Below are positions 12,701-23,184 of a stretch of DNA of 64,000 nucleotides, piece after piece. This DNA is from Nectonema munidae (lineage: Eukaryota; Nematomorpha; Nectonematoida; Nectonematidae). The notes below the pieces were generated by a model. The model was not told the DNA's origin. It searched no databases and was given only the letters and a program-made list of their open reading frames with translations. Numbering within the stretch: the first letter of the stretch is position 1; each line of letters opens with the position of its first letter. The stretch lies in contig JAUIRK010000278.1 of assembly GCA_030549495.1 (NCBI GenBank), positions 912,001 through 976,000 of the forward strand, read 5' to 3'. Both the position numbers and the translations under genes were made by a program.

Positions 12701-13497
12701 AATTAATTGAATATCATCCTTACAGATCAGAGATTTTTACGCAGTTTATTTGAATAGTCAAAATTTATTCAATAAATGCTGAAAATAATTGTGTGTGATT
12801 TGATTGGTTAAAACAAAAAAATTATTCAAAAATTTTTGTCCAATTATATCAAAGAGTTTGCGTAAGTTTTTTTCCTGGTGATAATAAATAGCATAAATTT
12901 TTGAATATATATAGGAGAGGGCGCGATTATTATAAGATTGCTTAAATTGAATAATCCTCTAATAAGCCTTTCATCACAAATTTGCTAAAATAAAGGTAAA
13001 AAATGGCAAGTCCCAACAAAACGCCTGTCTATAACAACTTTCTAATCAAAGGCGCAGCCAGAAACTTTTGAAGGGGGGGGGGGGGGTGTCATTACTGAAA
13101 AAGTTTTATACTATTGAAAAAAGCATCAAATTCATATTTTTCATAATACTAATACAATATGTGCAACTTGAAGTGATATACTCGATTTAATAATCACTTG
13201 AATTTACCAGGGGCACAAGAACTTCGGCCCGATTCACCGAACTATGCTACATCGCTATTGGAATTTTCTGGGGTTTCTGCCTAAAAGAAGAAGTTTTACT
13301 TACTGCTTGTGTTCGTAGCCTTTCAAGAAGGAAATACTGACCCCCGTTTCAATGGACAACGGCCACAGAATGAAAACCATGAACCAGTAGATGCTCGTCT
13401 TCTTCACTTCGATGATCCTCCAGATGCAGATGAACGTGTGCAGGAAGTACAAGAGGCGCGCTATCAACAGCCATAACACGCGGCACTGATACAGCAT
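6445..13497 (-). CDS. TMEM26: TMEM26-family transmembrane protein, three-exon gene (join 13497-13304, 10278-9792, 6777-6445)
   Basis: Three minus-strand exons join with matching phases (2, then 0) into 337 codons and a stop, close to the 368 residues of human TMEM26. Alignment from memory shows the family landmarks in order: an N-terminal helix ending in W-R-I-I-E-V-K-K (about residues 26-33; human WRVTEVKK), YLVAIIPPLW (73-82), YVGTAADIIEF in the middle, then QDAPFLTIRL and FFTAKNFLVVVLEF near the C terminus. Several long hydrophobic stretches indicate a multi-pass membrane protein. The family's molecular function is poorly known; mouse TMEM26 is best known as a beige-fat marker. I chose the ATG at 13497 because it aligns with the human start. 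The frame stays open upstream to an acceptor-like AG at 13541-13542, so a further 5' exon is possible. A minus-strand AATAAA lies about 63 bp past the stop. Both introns are about 3 kb. Confidence 0.9.
7342..8159. mobile_element. hAT-type non-autonomous element in TMEM26 intron 2
   Basis: Ends CAGCGTTTCTCAAGC and, inverted, CAGCCCTTCCAAACC. Repeated GGAACCCC/GGAATCC-like motifs lie inside both ends (CGCGGAACCCCTGG, GTGGAACCCCTAG). The 8 bp flanks are CTCTAGAC and ATCTAGAG, an imperfect target duplication sharing TCTAGA and fitting the hAT pattern nTnnnnAn. No transposase remains. Confidence 0.7.
8497..8661 (-). repeat. tRNA-derived SINE, copy 1
   Basis: On the minus strand it reads GGGCGTGAGTAAGGTTGG followed by a perfect B box, GGTTCGATCCC (8599-8609). 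The unrelated tail contains TGCCTTCTCGATGAAAACAC. The head resembles a type-II tRNA (GTGGCCGAGTGG type). Copies at 27981 and 55617 share both head and tail, so it is an interspersed element rather than a tRNA gene. Confidence 0.8.
9792..10278 (-). CDS. TMEM26: TMEM26 exon 2
   Basis: A 487-bp exon holding the core of the protein, including the IPPLW and GTAADI motifs and at least three hydrophobic segments. The acceptor is CTCTTTAG and the donor is AATTG|GTAAGC. It joins exon 1 by completing a CAT codon and joins exon 3 in phase 0. A GA-rich microsatellite starts right after the donor, at 9769-9786 on the plus strand. Confidence 0.92.
10831..11073 (+). other. Unassigned 80-codon ORF in TMEM26 intron 1
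   Basis: Begins ATGTCG with an A at -3 and encodes an 80-residue, Lys- and aromatic-rich peptide with a CxC (CQCGKK). AATAAA follows about 90 bp later. It lies on the strand opposite TMEM26. I recognise no family. It could be a small gene, a retrocopy fragment or chance. Confidence 0.2.
11074..13303. other. Rest of TMEM26 intron 1, nothing recognised
   Basis: AT-rich DNA with a poly-G run at about 13073-13086 and low-complexity ORFs. No element ends or structural RNA recognised. Confidence 0.45.
13304..13497 (-). CDS. TMEM26: TMEM26 exon 1 (first recognised coding exon)
   Basis: Encodes residues 1-64 plus two bases of codon 65: two membrane helices (about residues 7-26 and 37-55) separated by the basic turn with E-V-K-K. 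The donor on the minus strand is GCA|GTAAGT, a near-consensus site. The open frame continues upstream through a lysine-rich stretch (K-G-G-K-R-T-K-V-K-K) to a TTTTTAG acceptor-like site at about 13541, so the exon may really begin at 13540 and the true start may lie in an unseen exon. Confidence 0.88.
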
Positions 13498-13867
13498 CGA
13501 TCTCTCCTTTTTCACTTTGGTACGTTTACCTCCTTTGAGTCTAAAAATAAGCTTTCACTAGATTAGATAGTTTCATTTAGTTTTCACCCATTTTTCGCCA
13601 TAAAAGACACACTGAATACTCTGACATTTGAATAGAAAAATGTTTTTTGTATTATTTGTCACGTTTTCACCCATCCTTTCGGATATATGTATTATAAATG
13701 ATATGTAAAAATTTTTTTTTTATTCATGAGTTAATTTCTGAAATTGTTTCAACTGAAGATCTTCCATCTCGACGGATTCACTTCCCTTTGGATTCCTTCA
13801 GAAGAACACGAATTATTTATGATGCACTCCAAAATTTTTTTTTGCAACACTCGATTTGTTTTTTGTC

Positions 13868-13990
13868 AATAAACTTTACTTTACTTATATCATGATGCTG
13901 ATTCCAGAATCTATCTGGACTTTCATTCCACTAAAAGCTTAATACCGACCCTTGTTACTGCATAACTATACCTTGATATACATTATTTAA
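13868..13990 (-). repeat. Dispersed repeat with (AAGT)-rich tail, short copy
   Basis: Inverted partner of 14450-14755. Read on the minus strand it shares TATGCAGTAACAAGGG, the block TAGTGG.ATG.AAAGTCCAG, and a tail of AAGTAAAGTAAAG type. The two copies point towards opposite strands about 0.5 kb apart. Confidence 0.65.
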
Positions 13991-14449
13991 AAAGAGTCTA
14001 TGATTCAAATTGCTTTGAAAAAGCCGGCTTATTTCCTCTTTCTATATTCTCACTCATATTTCATTTTATCTTATTCGAATTTTTTAATCGAAATTTGCTC
14101 TGACATGAAAAATACTTTTCCCATTTTCAAATGAGATATCGAATCATATTACTAACTTTTTAAATATTTAGATTTGTTTTCAGCCTTTTTGAAATTAATC
14201 TGATAGATGGCGTTAAAATAAAAGGTGCTATTTTGAATAAAAAAGTAGCTTAAACAAGTTACATATACAACTTCACGCAATTTTATATATGTGAATACAA
14301 ATATAGATTTTATTATTTTTAAAAAATAATTTTTTTTCATTTGTATTCTTCACATGAGATTACATTAATTTAGATTTTGAACAAAAATTTATATTTTCAT
14401 TATTCAATTTTTGAAATTTCTTCCTCTGAAGAATTCAAAGGTTTTTACG

Positions 14450-14755
14450 GTTAGGTAGTAGTGCTCTAGCGACCCGATTCTACGTGGTTAGTAACCAAGC
14501 TATCACTAGAGATTAAGTTTGTTTCCCTAATTGCGAGCGTTCGCGTTAGGATAGTATCGATCACTCAGCTGTATTTATATATTTGTAAAATAATATATGT
14601 AACAAGGTATAGCTATGCAGTAACAAGGGCCGGTAGGTGTTTAGTGGGATGGAAAGTCCAGGTAGACCTGGACTCAGCATTCCGGGCGGGCCACGATATC
14701 CGAAAGGATGGGTGCGAACGTCACAAACAACTTAACTTAACTTAAATTAAAGTTT
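14450..14755 (+). repeat. Dispersed repeat with (ACTTA)n tail and a perfect hairpin
   Basis: Contains GTCCAGGTAGACCTGGAC, a perfect 8-bp stem with a 2-base loop, then a GC-rich block (CCGGGCGGGCC), and ends in ACTTAACTTAACTTAA. A 3' simple-repeat tail suggests a SINE or the 3' end of a non-LTR element. I see no tRNA head. Confidence 0.6.
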
Positions 14756-16544
14756 GTCTAGCATAATAGAAAGTTTAATGTAGATTTCGAAATAGCCAAG
14801 AAAAATGCCATACTCTTTAATTCAAATGAGGACGCATAACATATTGACAGAATCAATCGATGCTCCTGTAAAAAAGTTTGCCTAAAAATAACACACTAAA
14901 AAGTAATTTAGCTACTTGGATAGTTTAGTCTTTTTCATTTAAAAAAAAGTTAAATGTTTATAATATTAAACAGATATCGTACTTTTATTCTGCAGATGCA
15001 GGCTGAAAAGAACTAATTGAATCAAAAAATATAAAGTAAATCGGTGTGCCATATTACTCATCTTCCAAATAGAAGTATCTTAATGTGGATTTAAATAATA
15101 TTTATGTTATCTTCTTCTCACAGCCACACCTTCCTATAAACACATCTTGAATAGATTTCTGCAAAAAGTCCCAACGAAATATTCTATTAAAGAAAATGTT
15201 TTACCTAAGCCCACACATCTCACGTTTCGTCTCTGTTCAACGTCAAAATAAATTTTTGTTGAATTGAGGATGGAAGAATCTTTCACACGTGTTCATTTTT
15301 CAAAAAAGTTTCGCCCTGCATTTCGTCGTGTGATTCACAAGAGTTTAATAAAACTTTCGCGTCTTATCTTTGCTATAGCGTGGCAAAAGCATTACTTGCT
15401 TGTAAATCCTAGATAAGACGGGCAAAGCCAAATAAACAAGCCTTAATCCGAGAGGATCTGACCCTTGATCCTTCATACATATTCCTCCAAGAATATACAA
15501 ATACAGACATAATCGAAATTGTACATGCAATCGTGGCATCACAACATCTGATATTGTTGGACACTCCTGTAGAACGCGTGTATATTTTTTGCCTTGCCCA
15601 CAGCAGAACGATGGATGTCGTTGTGTTTTTAGGTGGTTGCCAAAGATTATATTGCGCAGCTAATCCTCTTGCTCCAAGCATAATTTATTTTCTTTTCACA
15701 TCTTTGTAATCCTGCCTTTACAAATAACGCCATTTGTCAGTCTCTTCATCTCCCCAGATGCATCATATAATTTTTTTCTCCATCTTTCATTTTTTATCGT
15801 GAAAGGACATTTACTCCACCAAGGCAAATACCATTTTACCCATCCTCCACGAACAAATAGTGGCGAATCTAAACTGTGTTCTTAGTCCTTTTGAAGATAG
15901 TCAAAAATGTTCACAGATCATATTTAGTTTGGTTGATCATTTAAAAAGTGCATGTTTAGATGAACTTTAATGCATTCTCAAAATAAAAGATGCCTTTTTC
16001 ACTGCCTCTACTCAAAATTTAAATTTGTAAGACATTTCGCATTAATTCTGAATATAATAAATTAATTCATGAAAAGACCGGTTGTTCCATACAAATGTTA
16101 TAACATGATAGAAAATAAGGAGTCAGCAAGGAATCAAAAGCTAGTGATTTAAATATTAAAGCTTATTTAATAATTTGCTTCCGAAACGAGATAAGCTAAT
16201 TTGTATATGCTAACATTACTTATGGAAAAGCACTGGATACTTTTGAAAATATACTATGATTTTACTGTGAAAAAAACATATCTAGCTTTAGAGGAAGCAA
16301 ATAATTCATACAGACGAATGGCATGCTTGTCTAGTAACTTCTTTAAAAAAAGGTTTATCAAAAATATAATGCCAAAATATTTAAATATCCCAATATCACT
16401 TTTGTCCACTGAAACACTGTTAATAACTCCAACTAATTTATCACATTTTGTTTGATAAAGATTCGTGATTGAACCGAAAATATTTGCCTTAATAAAGTTT
16501 ACTTTGTTCAAAAAATTTATTTTTTTTAAATTTCTCTATTTTAT
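14756..16544. other. Intergenic, a dyad but no gene recognised
   Basis: Holds a dyad at 15360-15421 (GCGTCTTATCT ... AGATAAGACG) and overlapping 65-90 codon minus ORFs at 15345-15681 without recognisable similarity. Confidence 0.4.
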
Positions 16545-17545
16545 AAATAATGATAATGATATCTTTATTTTTAAAAGTTTCACAAAAAGTGATCTCAGGT
16601 AGTGCAAACAATTTGTGGAACAATATATAATTGATAAGCGCAATAAAAATATGAAAAAAAAACAGAAGAATGTCTTTTGAAGGTCGGTTTCAAAGGCCAA
16701 AATAGCTTTCTAAAATAGTATTCTAAAAACAAAACAAAAAGAAGATAAGGTTACACAGTTGAGTATAAGGTTAATTAATAATGATATATTATGCTATTTA
16801 AATTATATGAGATGAGGAAATGTTAATGGAAGATCAAACATGTAGTACACATTGTTAATAATCAGAAACAAGAGCTGGCCGGTAAAAATATCATTATTTT
16901 TCCTACGCACGTAGCAATTTGAGATAGAGCATTCAGAATACAAAATGTAGGAGTAAGGATAGCTAGATAACAACAACATTTGGAAGTGTGTAAAAGGTTC
17001 GGAAAAGAAGGGTGCTTCAGAATTGTTGAAAAAGCAAGATCCCTTATAAGAGAAGGATTGATTGGATTTCGTAAATTTATAAAATGTAAGGACATTTTAT
17101 GAACAAGTCGTGGTGAAGTTCTGCCTTTTTCAAAGTTAAAGGAGATGCATTGATTTAATATAGGTGGAAGCAGCAAGTATACGTATTTGTATAGTGTAAC
17201 AGCGACATTGAAAATGTATATATCCATGAGTTTTAAGATGGAGTTATTAAGAAAGAGATTATTAGCGTAGGAGGTGGGGTTGCAGTTAAAGATAACTTTC
17301 AAAATCTTTTTTTTTGAACAAAAAACGAAGTTGGGTTCTTTGTCTGGCCCTAATTAAAGATACTGTAGCTGTTGTGAGGCAGAAAAAGGCTTTTGTAAAG
17401 TGTAATCGTTGTTTTTGTTACAAAAAACGGTTTGGACTGTTTCAATGTATCACAGAAGTAGGCTAGTTTGTGAGAAATATGTGAGATGTGATCGGACCAA
17501 GTGAGATTATTCTTAATCATTAAGCCCAAGAAATTAAAATTTAAA
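16545..17545 (-). mobile_element. Broken LINE (Jockey/CR1-type) 3' fragment
   Basis: On the minus strand NFLGLMIKNNLTWSDHISHI, followed by KLAYF and LYKSLFLPHNSY, matches the post-reverse-transcriptase region of Jockey/CR1-type non-LTR elements. After a frameshift, ILKLMDIYIFNVAVTLYKYV, then LLPPIL, continues the same domain. The element is 5' truncated: no endonuclease or YADD motif is present. A short ATCATT-type repeat near 16550 may be its 3' tail. Confidence 0.85.
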
Positions 17546-20326
17546 ACTCTTAATGTTTATTATTTTATGAAGCTAAACTATTAAAATATAACTCAATAGA
17601 AATTTTCTATTGATTCATCTAAAATCAAGTTTTAAATTGTGTTTTATTAAAAAATGAAAGCAAAAAAAAACCGCTAATACCTGCTCCTTGCTCAGCAAAA
17701 AATTAACATGTGAAAACTGAAATGGATATTAAAGTGGGCAAATTGGGAAGCGCTTAAACGGAAAACTTGTGAAGGTTTGAATGTTGTCCAAAAAATAATA
17801 ACTTCATAACTTGCTCTTCTGATTGGATTATATGTTGAATATCCAAAGTATTATTATCAGTAGGACAGTCGAGCAAAAGTTCTTTATGTTGCAGCAAAAA
17901 AAACTGACTAATTAGACAGATCTTAAAAATTGGTCAGAAGAAGGTTCAAAATTTATGGATTATATAAAAAACTTTAATCACATTTACAAATAAAACAATG
18001 TTTTAAATAATTTAAAAATTAAGCAATGAACAAAGATAATGATTATTTTAAATATTGGAATGTAAAATTTCCAATATTTAAGTGATGCAAGGATTAAGAA
18101 AGCATTATTGACATTGGACCACAGATTTAACCACTTTTCAGTGAAAATTCTTTAGAATTTGATTTAATCAAAAAAGGAAAATTTTTTTTTAATTAAGGCT
18201 TTTAAGTTAGTGACTAAAGGTTTTTGGGAAACAACAAAATAGAACACAATTTTAAAAAATTTGCAATATATCTTATTTTTGCAAAGAAAAACATATGGTG
18301 TAATATGACTTTTAATTAAGTTTTTTCAAAAACCTGTGATCTATTAGCCATGAGTTTGGAAAAATATTCCACTGAAAAATTTTAATGGAAAAGAGAAAGT
18401 AAGGTAAATGTAACTCAAAAATGTTAGCACATTTTTTGGAGAGTAAAAACAGATGAGCATTAGTTGAAAAGAACTAAATTAAGCCCAAACGTTTTATACT
18501 TTTATATGTTTAAATTTTGTTTTATTACCTATTATTATACCGTATTATGGAATAAACATTTGATGAATATTTGGAACACTAAAAGTCTTTCTATTTAACT
18601 TTTGAATATCTTAGGAAATGGGGCTAATCAAAAAAATTCAATCTGATATTTTTGTTTTCAGCCTTTAATTTCACATAAGAAATAATTATTAATTTTTGAA
18701 GAAGCTCTAATTTTTAAAAAATTGTTGAAAAGTGGAAAGTTTTTTTGTTCCCTACTTTTTTGCTAGTTAATTAGTTAGTATACTGATAAAAGTGCAATAA
18801 TCAATAATAATATCGATAATAATGAAATGCAATGTTATTTAATGAACTACCACAACTAAGTACATGTGATGGAATTTGAAATATATAAGTTATGTAACTA
18901 AAAAAAGTCAAATTCATAATTTTGCTTTTATAGCACTTTATTTACCGTTTGGAAAAATGACCTAGTAAGTAGAAGGTGTGGTCAATTAGGTATGAATCGA
19001 CAAATCACAGACGTAAGAAAGAAGAAGATGAAATTTACTTACAAGCGATTATCATTTAAACGCATAAGTGATAAAGTTTAGTTTTTATATCAATGACTAT
19101 GAGTGCTTAAATTAAAACAAGGAAATTTTTCACTCAGCTCAGATTGAAGAGAAAAATGATAAAACAAAAAAGGTTGAGAAGCCGGTGCTATTAAAAGAAA
19201 GATTTAGTATTATACACCAAAGAGGAAAAAATTTCCTAAATATAAGTTTAAGCGCTTATAGACAACACATTTTTGGGTTTCTCTCAGCATGGTTGGCCTT
19301 TGTTTTTGAAAGTTTAAGGATCAACTTTTTTATTGTAACGCTAGTGCTTTGAATAGGATGGGCGGAAAGTGGGTAAGTATGATTGATATCTATGGAGGCG
19401 TTCTTAGTATCGCACCTGTCGGATGAGAAGGAAGAAGTTGTTGCTTCGCGAAGAAATTTGAATTTCGCTCTTTTGATGCATATTTGGACTTGAAGGGTTG
19501 AAATGAGATACAGGTGATTTCACTTTTCTCGCTTCATCACTTCTAACCTGAAATCTTGCTGATTTCAAAGCGAGAAACAATATGAACTTTAGACGATAGG
19601 AACTGGGATATCATGCAAAAGCTTCGAAAAAAACATCACTTGGAAGTTTTTTAACTATGCCAATTACGGTTATTCAATATTTTTTAATCTAGGTAACACT
19701 TAAAGGCTAATTATAATAAAGCCGCTGATTATATCACCTAACTATATAGAAAGAGAATTTTTCAATGAATTGCAGTTTTGATGATTATAAGAATACTCAA
19801 AGTTCAGATTGATGCAAATTGAAAAAAAAACGATTAAATATATATCAACAAAGGAAAGAAAGAAAGAAAGAATAAAAATGAGTGCATAAGTAATTACATT
19901 TTTTATGTATGCAAATTTACAGATTCAAACATATGTAGCCGGAATTAGTGTTACAATCACTAGGGTTTTTCATAAAAATGGATTTTTAGTTAGCAGTAAA
20001 ATTGAATCGACTTATTTTTTTTACTCACAGGTAAAAGGAAACAAATTAGCGTATACTTATTCCATATTAAGGGTTACTTCGAAGAAAGTGCTTGTTTGCA
20101 AAACATATTTTTAGCTCGGGGAAGATATAGTCTATTAGCTACTCCATTTTCACAATGAATACTATCAGAAGAATAAATGAAAAAGTGCCAATGGAAGTTT
20201 GCCCCACACTTATTGAGTGCACATTTTAGTATTTCCCAGTTTATACATATCTTTGATATAAAGACAATCCATTTCTAAAAACGTTTACTTGTGTGTTGAT
20301 TATGTTTTAGAGTTTTAGACCAAATA
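17546..20326. other. Intergenic, nothing recognised
   Basis: AT-rich with a GAAA microsatellite at about 19854-19870. No ORF above about 70 codons and no recognisable element ends. Confidence 0.45.
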
Positions 20327-21316
20327 TTATTCTAACGAGTTTTTTCGGTAGCACAAGAATATTCTATCTAGATTAACATGTCCCCAATTTACTAATGAAT
20401 AATTCAAAAGAGGCTGAACAAAGGATTTGTTTAGTAATAATTTTGTGTTCAATGGAAGGAAATCTGACGGAGATGAAGAATAATTAAATTTTATAATGAA
20501 AGAGTTAATATGAGATTTCCATGAAAGTTTATCAATAGATATTCCAGGAAACTTGTGGTTTTCTACATATTCAACTTTTACACCATCAATACTTTTTGTA
20601 GTCATTTGCTCAATTTTATTCAACCTTTTAAATGATTGCCAAAAATTCATTTATCCTGCATTTTTGTTAAGACAGGGTTATAAGCTATTCTTTGCTAACA
20701 TTTCATTTATGATTTTTAGATTTTTTTTACAGAATGAAAATCATTGAGTTCAGTGATTTCAAGGAGAAGTGCTATGTCATCGGCATAAATATACATATTT
20801 GAGCAAAATTTGTTTATATGGAAAGAAATGTCATTAAGATATATTATAAATAATAGAGGACCAATCATTGATCCTTGCGGTACATCTACATTTTTATTAC
20901 AATTTATTTCTAAGTTTTTCAACATATGATTTTCTAGTTCATTGAACGGTAATCAAAACCATAAAAAATTAGTTTTTAACCAAGGGTGTTTAAGTTTAGT
21001 GAATCGAACGCACATTTCAAGTCTATAGATATGCTGCTAGACAATCAATGTTTTTATTATTATACCGAAGAACTTCTCGGATAAATAATGAGTGTGATTC
21101 ATCAATTGAATGAAATTTGTGAAATCCAAATTGGTTTGGAAAAAACAAGTTATTTAGTTCAAAATAAGAATAAATTCTGTCAAAAAGAATTTTTTCCAGT
21201 ATTTTAGATTTGATTGGTATACAAGAGAAACTGGCATGAAGTTTTTCTTGTTCAAAATAATTTATTAGTGTAATGTGTATTGTTTGCTCATTAAAATAAC
21301 CTCCAAACAAAAACAC
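20327..21316 (-). mobile_element. Broken LINE reverse transcriptase fragment
   Basis: Three pieces in order on the minus strand: ILEKILFDRIYSYFELNNLF and PNQFGFHKFHS (RT fingers), then VPQGSMIGPLLFIIYLNDIS and YADDIALL (RT blocks including the catalytic YADD), then KFPGISIDKLSWKSHIN (thumb/linker). At least two frame breaks and a gap between the first two pieces show it is dead. The Jockey/CR1 clade is likely. It differs in sequence from the copy at 16.5 kb. Confidence 0.9.
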
Positions 21317-23184
21317 CCGTCTAAATTTTGAATTGCGTTACGAAACGTTACCCGTGCGGAAGCGGTGTTCAAAAAGAAAAATCAATTAGAAAATAAACGT
21401 GGAAATGTTTTTTGCCACCAATACGATTGGAAATTGAATTAGATCGTCCATTTCTTCATGAAGATAGTTTAAAAGTTCTTTTTTTTTTTAAAAATAATAC
21501 TATGAAAAAGAAGTGCTATTGATTCATTATAATGAAAACATTTCAATTGGAAAGCCGACCCATTATTTTTGCCTAAGCGTGATTAAAGTGTCAAGGATTG
21601 AGAGATTGAGAGGGAGGGGTGAAGCGACATCGGATCATATCAAATACAAGAGTTTGATTGAAAGATAAGGGGGGGGGGGGGGTCATGAATGTGCTACATA
21701 TGCGTTACAAGAGAGAAGGGAGGGGGAGTGCATTTTGATATCAGGCTTTGAGACAGAGATTCCAAATCTAAATCGCTCCTTGAATTTCTCGTCTTTGCCG
21801 TGTGCCTTTGAAGGGAATTAACTAAGCGAAGGTATATATCAAAGTTCGTATAAGGCCTGCTTTAAGACCATGTGTTCCTCATCCCCCTTCTAGGTCTTAT
21901 CTGGATGAGCATAGTGGTCCAAAGTTTGCTTTGTTCTTATATGAAAAACATTACGATTTCTTAATCAATTTTATCCTATAAAAGCGATAATTCAACAAAA
22001 GAACATGATTCCAAAAATATTTCAGCTTTTCTTTTAGTTTTTTGACACGCACTTAAAGTTATTGCTACTTTAAAAATTTTAGCATAAACAAACAACAATG
22101 AACACATTTGAGGATCAAAGTTACTGAAAAAAAAATCTTTGCATCAGTATAAAAATGTAAATAGCGCAGCATACCTATTGGAATAAACCTGAAAGGAAAT
22201 GGAATCAATCAAAGTCCCTTTTGCGCTTTCTTCAATTGATGTTCTTGATTCTGCAATTAAAAGTTGCAGCAAGTGTGTGATGCGACAACAGCTCAACCCC
22301 TCTTTTTGCTTAAAGATGAAATCAATGAGCTAATTAGTGGGATCCAATTTCACTTATAATTAGATACACACTTAATAGACTATTCATTATTAATGATGTT
22401 TTGACCAGCAATGCAAGATTTTTTCCTCTTTTCAAATTTTTTGTTTAATCCAAGTTTTCTACATTTTGATGCAATGGGTGTTGGAACAAAATGTGGAAAA
22501 ATTAAATGTCGGCAAGCAAAATGTTGTTTGACATAATCTCAGCACATAAAGGAGATAGTATCGAAAAATGTTATTTTTATTTTTTACACTGTTTTTGTAA
22601 TATATAGACAAAATATACACATAAAAGTATATATTAGTCAAGTCTGTTTTTGTCTTATATATATGTATAAAGAATTGAAAGCAAATCATATCTATATATT
22701 GTATTTTTATAGTTGGAGAAAAAATGTTCACGCTTTCAAAACTCGCATACCACCTACCTTATTCTAAAAGATGACAAAATTAGCTGAAATGAAGGTCAAT
22801 GACCCGAACTTGAAAATTAAATTTTCACTGATTTTCAATTGAAATTTCCATTTTTTGAATACAAAATTTCATACATTTGGTCGACAATGGACAATTATTT
22901 AAGTTAAATTCATTGATGTTATTTTTTCACAAATTGAAAATTACAATAGAAAATTTGGCAAATTTTAAGTTTCAAGCACGGTTTTTATAAAGAAAAGAAA
23001 AGAAAGATTTATTGAAATTGATATCAAGAAATGAAGCAATAAGGAAACTCTTGATAATAGCGACAAAAATAACAAAACGCAAGTCCACTCAAAAATAATC
23101 TTATTTACTTCTTGCAGAAGGAATGAAAAAGAATAGCGCTATATACTGAAAAGATAATATAAGGATGCGATTACATTTAAGAGT
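21317..23184. other. Intergenic, nothing recognised
   Basis: Contains a poly-G run at about 21670-21682 and low-complexity AT stretches. No coding similarity or element ends identified. Confidence 0.45.

Noticed and set aside
14640-14720. GC-rich hairpin block as a structural RNA gene
   Set aside because: It is part of a repeat with a second copy and a simple-repeat tail; no known RNA family fits.
15345-15681. Overlapping minus ORFs of 65 and 90 codons
   Set aside because: No recognisable domain, no splice partners; they overlap in different frames, typical of chance.
21668-21684. Poly-G runs (also near 2466, 13073, 32656, 35440) as G-quadruplex regulators
   Set aside because: Single homopolymer runs, sometimes inside repeats; no spaced G tracts and no link to a promoter.
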